NCBI RefSeq assembly: GCF_003255815.1
Contig: NC_037686.1
Location: forward strand, 55,277,888-55,341,887
Direction: 5' to 3'
Length of the DNA: 64,000 bases
Origin: Theropithecus gelada
Taxonomy: Eukaryota > Chordata > Mammalia > Primates > Cercopithecidae
The notes beneath the pieces were generated by a model. The model did not search any database. It was not told the origin of the DNA and saw nothing but the letters and a program-made list of their open reading frames with translations. The stretch's first letter is position 1. Each line of letters starts with the position of its first letter. Shown piece after piece: positions 10,609-22,856 of the stretch. Position numbers and translations under genes: made by a program.

Positions 10609-11539
10609 GAGCTGATGATCTGTTTAATCTCAAGTTGGCAACATGACCCCCACCCCATGCCCCAGCACCTGGATCACACTCTTCCAACAGAATACAGGGA
10701 AAACATGTGAGAAACAAGAAGGTAAACGGATGAAGGCGAATAGCGTCAGAGATCACACAAGGGGATGGAGAAGCAGGTGGTGGTGATATTTGATGGACAG
10801 TGTTTTGAGTCGTCTGTGCCCCAGCTTCCTGTTCGTGTGTGTGAAAAGTCAAGCACCATTCACACACTCTCCGTGTTGACTGGGCGCTTGTCTGTGTGTA
10901 TCACTGTGTTCCCGGCGTCCAGAGCAGGGAGTAGGGCATTGCGACCTTAGGGCACATCCCCGTCACCCAAGGTGGGGCGTTCGAGACATTTATGAACTGT
11001 GGTGACAGTGGGCCAGAGACTCAGAGATCCTGGCCCTTCCGGGAACAGCGGAAGAGCCTCCTCCTACATCAGCCCCCATGGGTGCCTCCATGCAGCACGC
11101 CCTGGAGACAGCACGTCTGTAGGTGCCCACCCACTGGGTGCACGGCTGTGCTCTGTCCCCACCAGCACCGGGAGTTCCTTCTTTGGCCGGCCTGCTGTTC
11201 TTGGAAGTGATTTTGGTCTCCCCGCCCCCACCTCATCGTTATAATGCTTAATACATTTAAAAACAAAAATATATTCATTTTAACTGCATTTGCCTCCATT
11301 TTTGCCTTTCTCCTTAATTGCAGTGTGTTCTTTCACCTGTGGCAGCATCTAAGTCACTACAAATGGCATAGGACAGTTACACGGTATTCCATGCTTACCT
11401 GTGGTCTCACTTTCTGAGGTCGTCCTTATCCCCAGTCAGCCGCAATCTGAAAATATTCCATTTTCAGAGAAACACTTCATGAGTTTTAAATTGTACACCG
11501 TTCTGAGTAGCAGGATGAAATCTCATCCTACTCCGCCCC
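10609..11539. other. Intergenic, unassigned
   Basis: Somewhat GC-richer noncoding DNA with overlapping short frames on both strands. None has family similarity that I recognise. Confidence 0.4.
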
Positions 11540-12080
11540 GCCCAGGACATGAATTGCTCCTGCCGGTGTATCTGCACTATCTTTGCTACCTGCCGGTTCG
11601 CTGGCTAGTCATCAGCACTACTGTCTGCTCCTGCCTGGATGTCGTGACTGAACACCACCCATATTGTCATGGCTGCATGATCCAGGATCACCCAATGCAG
11701 ATGATCCTCCTGAAGTGTCGTCCGCAGGTCAATGGTAGTCTCACCCTAGGTCACAATGCCTGTGCCATTCACCTCAGTTCATCTCATTACATAGGCATTT
11801 TCTCATCTCCCATCATTCCAAAAAGAAGCATGAGGACTGGTACAGTAAAATACTTAGAGAGAGAAACCACATTCACGTAACCTTTATTAGTGTGTTGTTA
11901 TACTTGTTCTATTATTGGTTATTGTTAATCTCTCACTGTGCCTAATTTGTAAATTAAATTTTATCATAGGTATGTAGGCATAGGAAAAAACATATCTAGG
12001 ATTTGATATTAGCTATGGTTTCAGGCATCCACTGGGGGTTTTGGAACGTATCACCCAAGGGTAAGGGGGGGATTACTGTA
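11540..12080 (+). mobile_element. Tigger/MER2-group DNA transposon fragment
   Basis: Contains 'catggctgcatgatccagga', 'gagagaaaccacattcacgt', 'tttatcataggtatgtaggc', and a terminal 'ggggggattactgta' adjoining a TA. I associate these with non-autonomous Tigger (pogo-like) elements. The 159-codon open frame across it is not a transposase. Confidence 0.6.
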
Positions 12081-12183
12081 CATCAATAAGATGAAGAATT
12101 AAGATAAATCCTCAGTTAATTTCAAGGAGAACACATTACATGTTTATACAGTTATTTATATTTTATTTTATTTTTACTTATTT

Positions 12184-12464
12184 ATTTTTGAGACAGGGTC
12201 TCATTCTGTTGTCCAGACTGGAGTGCAGTGGCATAAATGCAGCTCACTGCAGCCTTGACCCCCACGGTCAAGAAATCCTCCTACCTCAGTCCCCCATGTG
12301 GTTGGGATCACAGGTGCGTGCCACCATGCTCAGTTAAGTTTTGGAGTTTTTGTAGAGATGGGGTCTCACTTTGTTGCCCGTGCTGGTCTCAAATTCCTGG
12401 CTCAAGTGATCCTCCTGCCTTGGCCTCTTAAATTGCTGATAGGCATGAGCCACCATGCCCGGCC
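12184..12464 (-). mobile_element. Alu (AluJ-like), - orientation
   Basis: Begins 'tttttgagacagggtctc' and ends 'gccaccatgcccggcc'. Old and diverged but complete. Confidence 0.9.
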
Positions 12465-13489
12465 TCTGAAGGTTTTTGAAGAAGGTAGCAGGGTGGCTCT
12501 TCTGAATGGTTGGCTTAGTTTTGCATTCACTTAATTCCTCAATGCTGTTATCTGCTTTAGAGATAACAATATCAAGGTGATGTTTAAGCAAAAACAAACA
12601 AAAACTTTTATTTATAACTAACATTAATAAGGGCAGTATTGTACAATAGTCAACTAATAAAAAGGGCACCCTAGAATAACAATAATACTTTTCATGCAAA
12701 TTGCACTTTTCATTCTGATGCTGACAGCATGCACTACAGATAATTGCTTTGGATTTGCAACTTTTATAAACCTTATTTTTGGATACAAATAAGTCTGTGG
12801 AATGTCGAGAGTTTAGCAGGACTACTGGAGATTAGGAAGGCTGTGTGGTAAAGAAATTGTTTTAATCTATGACATCACTCTGCTGCCATGCATCCGAAGC
12901 ATATAAAAGTCTTGGACTTATTTCCATCTCTTTCTCTCAGTACAAGATTCAGTCTAGATGGTACCCATGGTTTCATGCTTACATACAGTATCTTGGTAAG
13001 CATATGCTATCTACCTTTTCATATAAACCAAGAGAAGTTTGATCTAAAACTGCACGGATACAGTAGCCACTAGCTGCATATTCAAGTTTAAATTTAAATT
13101 AATTAAAATTAAATAAAATGTAGAAACCAGCTCCTCATTCTCACCAGCCACATTTCAGCTGCTCAGTAGCCTCATGTGGCTAATGGCTATCGTATCAGAC
13201 AGTGCAGATATAGAATATTTCTATTGTTAGAGAAAGCGCTGTTGACCGGTGGTTATCTAGAACACAATGCGGAGTTCTCATTTTTAAACTGTATGGCCAT
13301 ACAAACATCATACTTGATTTTTAAAGAATGTTAATAATTTGAAAAAATTAATTACATGACAAAATGAGTTTTAGTTTTGGAATTCTGTTTCCAAACTCAT
13401 GTTTTTGAAGTAATTAGCATGAACACAGCAAAAGCATTTATTTGCATAGCAGCTGTCTTCCAAGTTGCTTATTTTACTCTGCCAACATT
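12465..13489. other. Intergenic, unassigned
   Basis: AT-rich noncoding DNA with no repeat I can assign and no exon-like frame. Confidence 0.4.
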
Positions 13490-13640
13490 AATTTATTCAT
13501 TCAAAAAATATTTATTGAGTGCCTGCTGTGTGCCAACCACTCTTTTGGGATCTAGAACAAAAGAAGCAAAAATGCCTGGCTGTGGGGAGCTCACGTTGTG
13601 CCCAGTGGGGTGAGAGGCAAATATTTCAGTTTGTAAGGCC
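13490..13640. repeat. Ancient L2/MIR-like fragment
   Basis: 'ttattcattcaaaaaatatt' followed by 'tattgagtgcctgctgtgtg' and 'ggggagctcacgttgtgccc' is the recurrent pattern of an old mammalian LINE2-age repeat. Confidence 0.5.
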
Positions 13641-13747
13641 AGGGAACAGCATGAGGACATTCCAATTCCTACGTTATTCCTCACTAAGAAGTCATAGAAA
13701 AAGGCCAATATTAAGAACCTAATTTCCAATTTTTAAAGACATTCTCA

Positions 13748-14030
13748 GGCCAGGCACACGTGTGATCCCAGCACTTTGAGAGGTCGAGGTGGGAGGATTG
13801 TATAAGACCAGGAGTTCAAGACCAGCCTGGGCAACACAGCAAGACCCTCATCTCTATAAAAAATAAAAAAGTTAGCCAGGCATGGTGGCAGCTGTTGTTC
13901 CATCTACTCGGAAGGCTGAGGTGGAAGGATCACTTGAGCCCAGGAGGAGGCTCAAGGCTACAGTGAACTAAGAACATGTCGCTGCACTCCAGCCTGGGAT
14001 TCAGAGCGAGACCCTGTCTCAAAAAATTAT
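13748..14030 (+). mobile_element. Alu (AluJ-like), + orientation
   Basis: Starts 'ggccaggcacacg' and ends 'gagaccctgtctcaaaaaa'. Both arms are present and diverged. Confidence 0.9.
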
Positions 14031-14359
14031 AATACAAAAGACATCTTCATCAACAACAAAAAAGCCTTGCAAATAATTACCTTATCTGCCAGACAAACTG
14101 TGTGAGGATCTGCGGCACATTTTCCAGTGTCACCTTCTTCCTTCATGGATCATAGCATCTATAGTTGGAAGTGGCTTTAAATTCCTCTCTTCAAACTTTC
14201 CTCTACAACATCCAACCAAGTAACCATCTGGCCCCTGGCTAAGCACATTGGGTAGAAGAAAGCTCACCATTTCAGTGGGGTACATATTCATCAGTCCTAA
14301 TTCTTTATGAGGATGATGATGATTATTACATAATAATATCACATATCTATAGTTGAAAA

Positions 14360-14850
14360 TTTAGAAATAATGGATACAAATTAAAAATGTGAAATCTGTT
14401 GTATTCCCAACACCCAGAAAGATAATCACCAATAACAATAGCATTTTGATATATAAGCTTCAAGACTTTCTCTATGTCTGTCTCTCCGTCTCTCTCCCTC
14501 TATCTCCGTGTGTGTGTATAAAATGGAACCATTTATATCCTACTTGTTTCTATTTCCCCAGAGTACAAATATATTGTCATTCAAATAAACATAGTTCCAA
14601 ATCACCATTTTAATAGTGTATGGCATTCCATTCAATGAATATATCATGATTTATTTAAGCCATTCTTGTCAGTTTACATGGCTCTACTGGTTACACTATC
14701 ATAACCAGTACTGTGTTGAACATCCTTGTACATATATCTTTGTGCAGCTGATCAAACTTCTATAACCAAAATCTAGAAGTGGAATTCCTGGGTCAAAATT
14801 TCTGCATATATTTAAGGTTTTTTGTACATATTGCCAAATTCCATTCCAGA
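14360..14850 (-). mobile_element. L1ME-like 3' fragment, antisense
   Basis: Diverged order of L1 3' motifs in reverse: 'gaacatccttgtacatatat', 'ctagaagtggaattcctggg' and 'tattgccaaattcc'. Boundaries are approximate. DNA on either side (14031-14359, 14851-15565) is unassigned, apart from an L2-like piece at about 15220-15335. Confidence 0.5.
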
Positions 14851-15565
14851 AAAATAGAACAGAATTTTTATTTTTGTGGAACCAAATTTGGCGATATATT
14901 GCATTTTCGATAATGAGAATGCCCCTTACCCCAAGCCCTCACCCATGATATTGTTCTTGGGAGAACTGTATCTTTTCTGTATTTTTCACCCATTGGTTCT
15001 TAGCTTGCCCCTGGGACAAGCTTCCAAGTGTTTGAAAAAACTGTCATGTCCCTCCAAAGACTTCTTCCTTTTTAGACTTAACATACCTCCAATATGAATT
15101 AATAAATTATTGTCAGCCTGGCACCTGGAGGATCAATAGTTCCGTCCTTGATCTTTTATTGCTCAACATTCTAACAGATGACTTGGAGGAAGCTATAAAA
15201 AGCATGCTTGTAAATTATGCTCAACGTTTATTCAGCACCTACCAGATGTGAGGCATGATGAGTTGGTCTAAGGACATAAATACAAATGGGCTGTCTGTCC
15301 TGCCCTCAAGGAGCTCATGGGAAGGTCCAGAGTGAGAACTGGAGATGGGGCTGGAGATGCACGTGGTGATTTCCAACACAGCTTGCACAGCAAATAATAT
15401 TTGTCTCAGAAGCCAGCACCCTGCCAGAGGACAGCAGCCACTCCTAGCCTGTCACAGGCCTGAGGCACACTGCTCAGGAGATTCGGCTCTACTTCTCAAG
15501 AATCTCTGTGTGGCAGGCCCCGTTCTCCAAAACGATCCCTTATAAATGACTTTTTAAATGTTTCG

Positions 15566-15739
15566 AAAATTAGCCGGTGTAGTGGTGCACACCTCTTGTA
15601 GTCCCAGCTACTTGGGAGGTGGAGGTAGGATTGCTTGAGCCTGGGAGGTCAAGGCTGAAGTGAGCTGAGATCACACCACTGTACTCCAGCCTGGGTGACA
15701 GAGTGAGACCCTGTCTCAAATTTAAAAAAAAAAAAAAAA
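15566..15739 (+). mobile_element. 5'-truncated Alu
   Basis: Starts in the mid-Alu 'attagccggtgtagtgg', runs through the right arm to 'gaccctgtctcaaa', and ends in an A-tail that grades into an AT-rich tract. Confidence 0.88.
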
Positions 15740-15837
15740 TATATATATATTTATAATATAATACTATATTATGCAATATATAATATATATAATTATATAT
15801 AATAATATATAATAAAATATAAATATATATATTTAAA
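15740..15837. repeat. AT-rich low-complexity tract
   Basis: Almost pure A/T with TA and TATAA variations, expanded from the preceding Alu tail. Confidence 0.9.
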
Positions 15838-18303
15838 GTGTTTGCCCTTTCCCCCAGCACAGCTACCAGCAGAAATATGTTTTCAGGGCACACAAACACA
15901 AGAGCCCTAGTGTGGCTATGCCTCGCTCTGCTCAGTTATTTATTTCTCCGACAATTTCCCAAGAGAAATTTTGGCTAACTAGTATAAAACCAAATGCATT
16001 TGGAAGAGTTTTAGGGACCAAAGACATTAACCTTAGAGAGAGAGAAGCTGCTTCAAATCCTTCTGGAAGCGTAACTAGGCAGCGCCTAAGGAAATACCTA
16101 AGATGGTAATTCCAAAAGTTTGCTTTGACATAGAAATTAGACTGGAATAGAAAAAGAAATGCTCAAAACTTGAAAATATTCAACACTTGGTGATTGATAA
16201 GTGATTCCATTACTAATATTAAACATCCAGAAATGTCTTCTAAATGGCACCCTAAGGCCAGCTACCTGCTATATCCTATTTCCTCCTGTCCCATAACAGC
16301 TCAGGTCTCGATTCACTTTATCCTCAGAGAATGGGGTTGTTGCTCACACCAGGACACCCCCATACCTGACGGCACTTGAAACAAGACACCGTTTCTCTCC
16401 CCTGTGGCCTCCTGGTCAGATATCCTGTACTTTGAACTGTTGGGTGGTGGCTGCCAAAATCAATGGCCTTTCTTTGCAGAGAGGGACAAACAGCTCATGG
16501 TTTAAAGAGTGAAATAATGAAGCATATCTTGCTTTATTTCAGATTTATACAATTTAATCTTTGGAATGGCATCTGACGTTTTGTTTGATGTCACAATTGC
16601 ATGCAGTTAATTGGAGCAGAGCGATTGATCTTTGCCTCTAATGTATTTCATGAGCCATGCCCCAATCGCTAGAGTTCAGGGACTGTACCAGGGGGTGGCT
16701 CTGCCTTCCTCTGGCTCTCTTTTCCAGAACCCTATGGCTAAAAGAAATAGAAGCAGTGTTCCTCTCCTCCTTCCCCAATGGGATCACTGCCATGCAGGGT
16801 TACCGACATTCTAGGTAACCAGATCAAGTTCTGTTCATGATCCCGACAAACAGCTACCTGCTGGCCTTCTTGGTTCCAGAGGTGCACACACCGGCAGTGC
16901 AGCAAGACCCACTCGGGAGTTGGACACAAGAAGAAGGTCCTCGCAGGCCCTAGAAGTGTGCTGGAGGCCATTTTGGCAAGACTGTGGACTGGGCGAGTGC
17001 TTGGCAAAAGCCACTGGCCTGTGGGCTCCTTGCTCTGTGAGGAGGGGCTGGGCTGAGGGGGACCCGGCCAGGCTCTCAAACAAAGAGCCCATCGGGCACA
17101 GTGACTTTGGGTCTACAGGTCACACTGCACAGCTACTCTCTCTTTCTCACTCTCTCTGTCTCGCCCTCCCCCTTCCCCCTTCTTCCCTCCTCTTAATTTA
17201 AACTTTCCCTGGGATAATTGTAGATTCACATGCAGTTGCAAGAAATAATACAAAACCCGGCCCTGGGGGCTGGAGGGTCTGCACACAAAGGCTCCTCATG
17301 GAGTAAGGCAAGAAAGGTGGGGGGCAGGGGGCAGGCTGCAGGTGGGGCAGGGAACTCTCAGTTGGAACCTGCTCTCTGTGTCAGGATGAAGTTGTATTTA
17401 GCAAGGACGTGCTATTTAATGGTTTGTTAGCTTGATGTATAACTTTTAAATATTTAGACAGATGGTATCTGGGCATCCCTTTGTACTTTTGCCCCAAGTC
17501 CCTGCAAAGGTTAGGGTAAGCCTGGGGCTGGCAGTTCTTGTTTTCATCAGTGAATTACCCCTAGAGAAAGTCTGAAGGTTCTGGAACCTAACTACAGTAG
17601 CCCATTAGGTCCCTGCAAAGGTGTTATCCCTCCCTTGCAGAGCCTCCTAACAGTCAGCAGCCAAAGAAAGGAGTGTTCCAGGAGCATTGACAGCAGTGTG
17701 TGGAAGGCTGAGGCTTAGGGAATGGTTTTCGTGGTAGTACTGAAATGAGGAACTCTTGTTCCCTTGGCATAAATCATCTGTACTCGGTAAACTTACCTAT
17801 TTTTCGGCTCTGGTGTTTTCTTCTTTTGTGATTTCCCTTAGCATCCTAGTAAAATTTCATATGAAAAGCTCCTGTATGTCTTGGCTGAACTGGGAGGCTA
17901 AGGAGAATGTAGGTTTGTGGGCTTGGCCAGCTGGGGAGTCCAGAGCCCAGGGACTCAGGACAGAGCCAACAGAACCATGGCAGGTGGAGCCACAGGGATA
18001 TTTTGTAACCTCTGCTACCTAGCCCTTATACAAGGTCAATGAAGGACCCAGCAGCTTCAGGAAGGCAGAAACTGTATCTGTCATTACCCTAGTGCCCAGG
18101 ACATGTGTGTGGCAGACAGAGGACATGTGTTATAATTACCTAAATAATAAATGCATACATAAATATATAATTATGGATAATTAATAATTAATGGTTAATT
18201 TAAAATATTACATTATTAAACAATTTTATTGAATTTACTTGCACTAAATTTACTCCAAGAAAGTTTGGCCACATTGTCTAAAGAGAGATCAAAGCAAATT
18301 GTT
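15838..18303. other. Largely unique intergenic DNA
   Basis: About 2.4 kb with no Alu or L1 sequence. I see no splice-flanked conserved frame. Short frames at 16.8-17.2 kb on both strands overlap one another and are probably chance in a moderately GC-rich patch. Confidence 0.45.
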
Positions 18304-18600
18304 TGCTGGGTGCACTGGCTCATGCCTGTAATCTCAGCACTTTGGGAAGCTGAGGTGGGTGGATCACTTGAGCTTAGGAGTTTGAGACCAGCCTGGCCAA
18401 CATGATGAAACTACATCTCTACTAAAAATAAAAAAATTAGCCAGGTGTGGTGGCATGCATCTGTAATCCCAGCTACTTGAGAAGCTGAGGCGGGAGAATC
18501 ACTTGAACCTGGGAGGTGGAGGTTGCAGTAAGCTGAGATCGTGCCACCATACTTCAGCCTGGGTGACAGAGAGAGACTCCATCTTAAAAAAAAAAAAAAA
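18304..18600 (+). mobile_element. Alu (AluS-like), + orientation
   Basis: Complete Alu with an A-tail, flanked by an exact target duplication 'aaagcaaattgtt' ending just before 18304 and repeated at about 18600-18612. Confidence 0.93.
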
Positions 18601-18612
18601 AAGCAAATTGTT

Positions 18613-19079
18613 ATATTGCAAAAACTGAAAACAGAAAGATGATTTGAAATGGCTTCAAGCAAGTGCATTCTAATTTCTTCCTGGTTTTAGCATATGGAGC
18701 ACCATGTTCTGAACTGTTTACAGTGTACTTGGCGGATCTGTCCTTCCTCAAAATGTTTAACTTGTATTTGTAGAAGGAATTCATCCACCAAGATAATACA
18801 AATCATTGCTGCTAGGACAGGTCTGGCAAGTAAGGTTGCATAGGCTGTCTCTCTTTATGTATTTATTTTGAGTTCCTAAAAATGTCTCTGGACTGTTGTC
18901 TCAGTATATATAATATGTTTGCAGTTTTTGTGCTTAACGTTCACAGCTCCACTCTTCTTATCAAATTTACCAAACCCTATGTATCTGACCTTTGGCCAGA
19001 ATATACTGACATGCTACTCACCATGCCTCTGTGCAAGGTAGACTACAGCCCATCGTGACACATTCCTATCCACACTGAT
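18613..19079. other. Intergenic, unassigned
   Basis: Noncoding, with no recognised element. Confidence 0.4.
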
Positions 19080-20087
19080 TCAAAAATCATAAGATATATA
19101 GATTAATGGAATAGAATTTGGAGCCCAGAAATAAACCCATATACCTACAGCTAGTTAACAAGGGTACCCAGACAATAAAATCAGGAAAAATAGTCATTCA
19201 ACAATTGTGCTGGGACAACTGGATATTCACATGCAAAAGAATGAAGGTGGACCCCTATTTTACGGCTTACACAAAAATTAACTCAGAATGGATCAAAGAC
19301 CTATATTTAGAAGCTAAAACTATACAACTCTTGTAAAAAAACATAGGGGTAAATCTTCATGACCTTGGATTTGGCAATGAATTATTAGAAATAACACAAA
19401 GGTACAAGTGACAAAAGAAAAAATAAATGGGACTCATAAAAATTTAAAACAGCATCAAAGGATATTGTCAACAAAAGATGACCTAAAACAATGGGAGAAA
19501 ATATTTGCAAATCATATATCTGATAAGGGACTTGTAACCAGAATATATAAAGAACTCTTAGAACTCAATGATAAAGGCCAGGTGTGGTGGCTCACACCTG
19601 TATGTAATCTCAGCACTTTGGGAGGTCGAGGCAGGCAGATCACCTGAGGTCAGGAGTTTGAGACCAGCCTGACCAACATAGAGAACCCCATCTCTACTAA
19701 AAATACAAAATTAGCTGGGCGTGGTGGTGCATGCCTGTAATTCCAACTACTCGGGAGGCTGAGGCAGGAGAATCACTTGAAACTGGGAGGCGGAGGTTGC
19801 AGTGAGCCAAGATCGTGCCATTGCACTACTCCAGCCTGGGCAACAAGAGTGAAACTCCATCTAAGAAAAAAAAAACAACTCAATGATAAAAAACACAAAC
19901 AATCAAATTCAAAACTAAGCAAAGGACTTGAATGGACATTTCTCCAAAGGAGATATATAAATGACCAAGAAGCACATGAAAAGATACAACACCATTATCC
20001 ATTAGGGAAACGCAAACAAAACCACAATAAAATACACTTCATACACATGAGGAGGATGGCTACAGTTGGGGGAGGGGGGAGGGGAAA
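19080..20087 (+). mobile_element. L1 ORF2 C-terminal fragment, split by an Alu
   Basis: The sequence corresponds to the 3' part of L1 ORF2 ('ggaatagaatttggagccca', 'acaactggatattcacatgc', 'aaaggacttgaatggacatt'). Frames are broken by stops. An Alu at 19576-19876 interrupts it, and the L1 resumes after a duplicated 14-bp target ('aactcaatgataaa' at 19562-19575 and 19877-19890). A G-rich stretch and another Alu cut off the 3' end. Confidence 0.85.
19576..19876 (+). mobile_element. AluS-like inside L1
   Basis: Starts 'ggccaggtgtggtgg' and ends in an A-tail, bounded by the exact 14-bp target duplication. It therefore post-dates the L1. Confidence 0.93.
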
Positions 20088-20367
20088 GCCGGGCGCGGTG
20101 GTTCACGCCTGTAATCCCAGAACTTTGGGAGGCCAAGGCAGGTGGATCACGAGGTCAGGAGATTGAAACCATCCTGGCTAAAATGGTGAAACCCCGTCTC
20201 TACTAAAAATACAAAAAATTAGCCGGGTGTGGTGGTGGCGCCTGTAGTCCCAGCTATTCCGGAGGCTGAGGCAGGAAAATGGAGTGAACCCGGGAGGCGG
20301 AGCTTGCAGTGAGCCGAGATCGCGCCATTGCACTCCAGTCTGGGCGACAGAGCGAGACTCTGTTTCA

Positions 20368-20403
<36 letters not shown>
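20088..20403 (+). mobile_element. AluY-like with 34-A tail
   Basis: Begins 'gccgggcgcggtgg' with a young-type body ('gatcgcgccattgcactcc') and a long uninterrupted A-tail. A GA-rich run (20404-20450) follows, an extension of the tail. Confidence 0.93.
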
Positions 20404-20405
<2 letters not shown>

Positions 20406-20587
20406 AGGGAGAAGGAAGAAGGAAGAAGAGGAAAGAAGAACGAGGAAGAAGTACAAGCCACAAAAGACTTTGTGCTCCCGGGGAAGGAGTTTGATCTTCA
20501 ACATCCAGTGAACACATTTGTCCTACTTGAGAGAGAGTCAGAAACTCACTCAGGATAACAAAACTACTCAGTGTCAGGGACGCGATT

Positions 20588-20876
20588 CTTTTTTTTTGAG
20601 ACAGAGTTTCGCTTTTTCGCCCAGGCTGGAGTGCAGTGGCGGCATCTCGGTTCACTGCAAGCTCCGCCTCCCGGGTTCACTCCATTTTCCTGCCTCAGCC
20701 TCCGGAGTAGCTGAGACTACAGGCGCCGCCACCTCGCCCGGCTAATTTTTGTATTTTTAGTAGAGACGGGGTTTCACCATGTTGGCCAGGCTGGTCTCAA
20801 ATTCCTGACCTTGTGATTCGCCCGCCTCGGCCTCCCAAAGTGCTCGGATTACAGGAGTGAGCCACCACATATGGCC
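20588..20876 (-). mobile_element. AluY/S-like, - orientation
   Basis: Starts with a T-run and 'gagacagagtttcgc' and ends 'gagccaccacatatggcc'. It faces the preceding Alu, making an inverted pair about 185 bp apart, and truncates the MST LTR that follows. Confidence 0.92.
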
Positions 20877-21091
20877 CTTAAAAAAAAGAAAAATTATAGA
20901 GAAAAGAGATTTATTTGGCTCACAGTTCTGTAGTGTATACAAGAAGCCCGGTGCCCTGCTTCTGATGAGGACCTCAGGACGCTTATGATCATGGAGCAAG
21001 GGGAAGGAGATAAGGCATCACTTGGCTAGAGTGGGAGGAGGAGGGAGGGAAAGAGGTGTCAGGCTCTTTTTAACAGTCAAATGTTGCAAGA

Positions 21092-21371
21092 GGCCAGGCG
21101 TGGTGGCTCACACCTGTAATCCCAGCACTTTGGGAGGCTGAAGCGGGCGGATCACGAGGTCAGGAGTTCAAGACCAGCTTGGCAAACATGGTGAAACCCC
21201 GTCTCTACTAAAAATACAAAAATTAGCCGGGCGTGGTGGCAGGCGCCTGTAATCCCAGCTACTGGGGAGGCGGAGGCAGGAGAATCGCTTGAAACCGGAA
21301 GTCGGAGGTTGCAGTGAGCCGAGATTGCCCACTGCATTCCAGCCTGGGCGACAAGAGTGAAACTCCGTCTC
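21092..21371 (+). mobile_element. AluS-like lacking an A-tail
   Basis: Complete body from 'ggccaggcgtggtgg' to 'gtgaaactccgtctc', but the poly(A) is gone and LTR sequence resumes directly. Confidence 0.9.
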
Positions 21372-21537
21372 CTTGCAGAAACCTGTAGAAAAGGAACTCA
21401 GTCATTACTGTGAGGACAAGGACAGCACCAAGCCATTCATTAGGGACCCACCTCCCCGACCCAAACACTTCTCACCAGGCCCCACCTCCACCCAAACGCC
21501 TCTCACCAGGCCCTGCCTCCAACACAGGATCAAATTT

Positions 21538-21824
21538 CTTTTTTTTTTTTTTTATAATTATTTTTTTGAGACAAGTCTCACTCTGTTCCCAGGCTGGAGT
21601 GCTGCAACCTCTGCCTCCCAGGTTCAAGCAATTCTCCTGCCTCAGCCTCCTGAGTAGCTGGGATTACAGGAGCATGCCACCATGCCCAGCTAATTTTTGT
21701 ATTTTTAGTAGAGACGAGGGTTCACCATGTTGGCCAGGCTGGTCTCGAACTCCTGACCTCATGATCCGCCCGCCTCGGCTTCCCAAAGTGCTAGGATTAC
21801 AGGCATGAGTGACTGTGCCCGGCC
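21538..21824 (-). mobile_element. Alu, - orientation, inside MST LTR
   Basis: T-rich start, 'gagacaagtctcactctg', ends 'gactgtgcccggcc'. A short repeat 'aatttc' on both sides marks the target. There is a deletion in the right-arm part ('ggagtgctgcaacc'). Confidence 0.9.
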
Positions 21825-21870
21825 AATTTCAACATGAGGTTTGGAAAGGACAAATATCCAAACTACATCA

Positions 21871-22552
21871 ACTGTGTTACAGAAGATTCTGTCCATCTGT
21901 AGACTAATGTAAATGTCCTTAGGATGGTTTAAGGTAGGCTAGGCTAAGCTCTGATACTTGGTAGGTTAGGTGTATTAAATGCATTTTCGACTCATGATCA
22001 AAATCTGAAACTTTTGGAATGCTGACATGATGCCACAAGTGGTAAATTCCACACAAAAATACTTAGCAAAAACTGTGTCATGCACAAAACTATTTAAAAT
22101 ATTGTACAAAGCTACCTTCGGGTTTCAGTTAATTTTATGTTGAGTAAACTTTACATCAATAAAATAGAATAAATTTTAAAATGACAACAATAACCACTTT
22201 TGACCCTCTCCCAGGTACCACGCTTGAGCCCAGGAACTCTGTGGAACTGCCTCCATGGGAATCAACCACAGTCCCCAAAAACATCCAAGTTAGTCCTTCA
22301 GGGCTAAGCCAGTCCTGAGGGGCCAGGAAGCAGTCTATTCCCATTCTACCATTTATTGAGGCTTGTGAAGTGTCACACATCCCAGGGCAGTTCCTGATCA
22401 CCCTGTGTCACGACCCCTCTCCTCCCCTCCCTCCAGCCCTGTGTTCAGCAGATCTTGGATGTTGTACCCTGCACTGGCTACATAATTTGCAGAGCCTGTA
22501 TGAAATGAAATTGTGGGGATCTCCCTTAACAAAATTAAGAATTTCAACATGA
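21871..22552. other. Intergenic, unassigned
   Basis: Noncoding, with no recognised element. Confidence 0.4.
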
Positions 22553-22856
22553 GGCCCAGACAGTGGCTCACATCTGTAATCCCAGCATATTGGGAGGCCA
22601 GGGTGGGAGGTTCCCTTGAGCTCAGAAGTTTGAGACCAGCCTGGGCAACATAGTGAGACCCTATCTCTACACAGAAGAGAAAAAACAACTTAGCCAGGTG
22701 TGGTGGGGCACACCTGTGGTCCTAGCTACTAAAGCAGCTGAGGTGGGAGGACTACTTGAGGTTGAGGTGGCAATGAGCTGTGTTTGCACCATTGTACTCC
22801 AGCCTGGGCATCAGAGTGAAACCTTTTCTCAAAAAAAAATAAATAAATAAATAAAT
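22553..22856 (+). mobile_element. Alu (AluJ-like), + orientation
   Basis: Starts 'ggcccagacagtggc' and ends in an A-tail carrying an (AAAT)n run. Confidence 0.9.

Larger units (their letters stand above)
20877..21870 (-). mobile_element. MaLR LTR (MST/THE1-like), antisense, with two Alus
   Basis: Read on +: 'gagatttatttggctcacag', 'cttatgatcatggagcaagg', 'ggcatcacttggctag', then after the first Alu 'aggacagcaccaagccattc' and 'caccaggccccacctccac', then after the second 'aatttcaacatgaggtttgg' and 'caaatatccaaactacatca'. This is the antisense order of MST-type MaLR LTRs. Alus at 21092-21371 and 21538-21824 split it into three pieces. Confidence 0.78.

Noticed and set aside
11401..11880. 159-codon + strand frame
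   Set aside because: It overlaps a Tigger-type DNA transposon fragment and has no transposase motif or splice context.
16738..17201. Overlapping frames near 16.7-17.2 kb as a possible gene
   Set aside because: Frames occur on both strands at once in a locally GC-rich patch, with no conserved motif and no exon boundaries.
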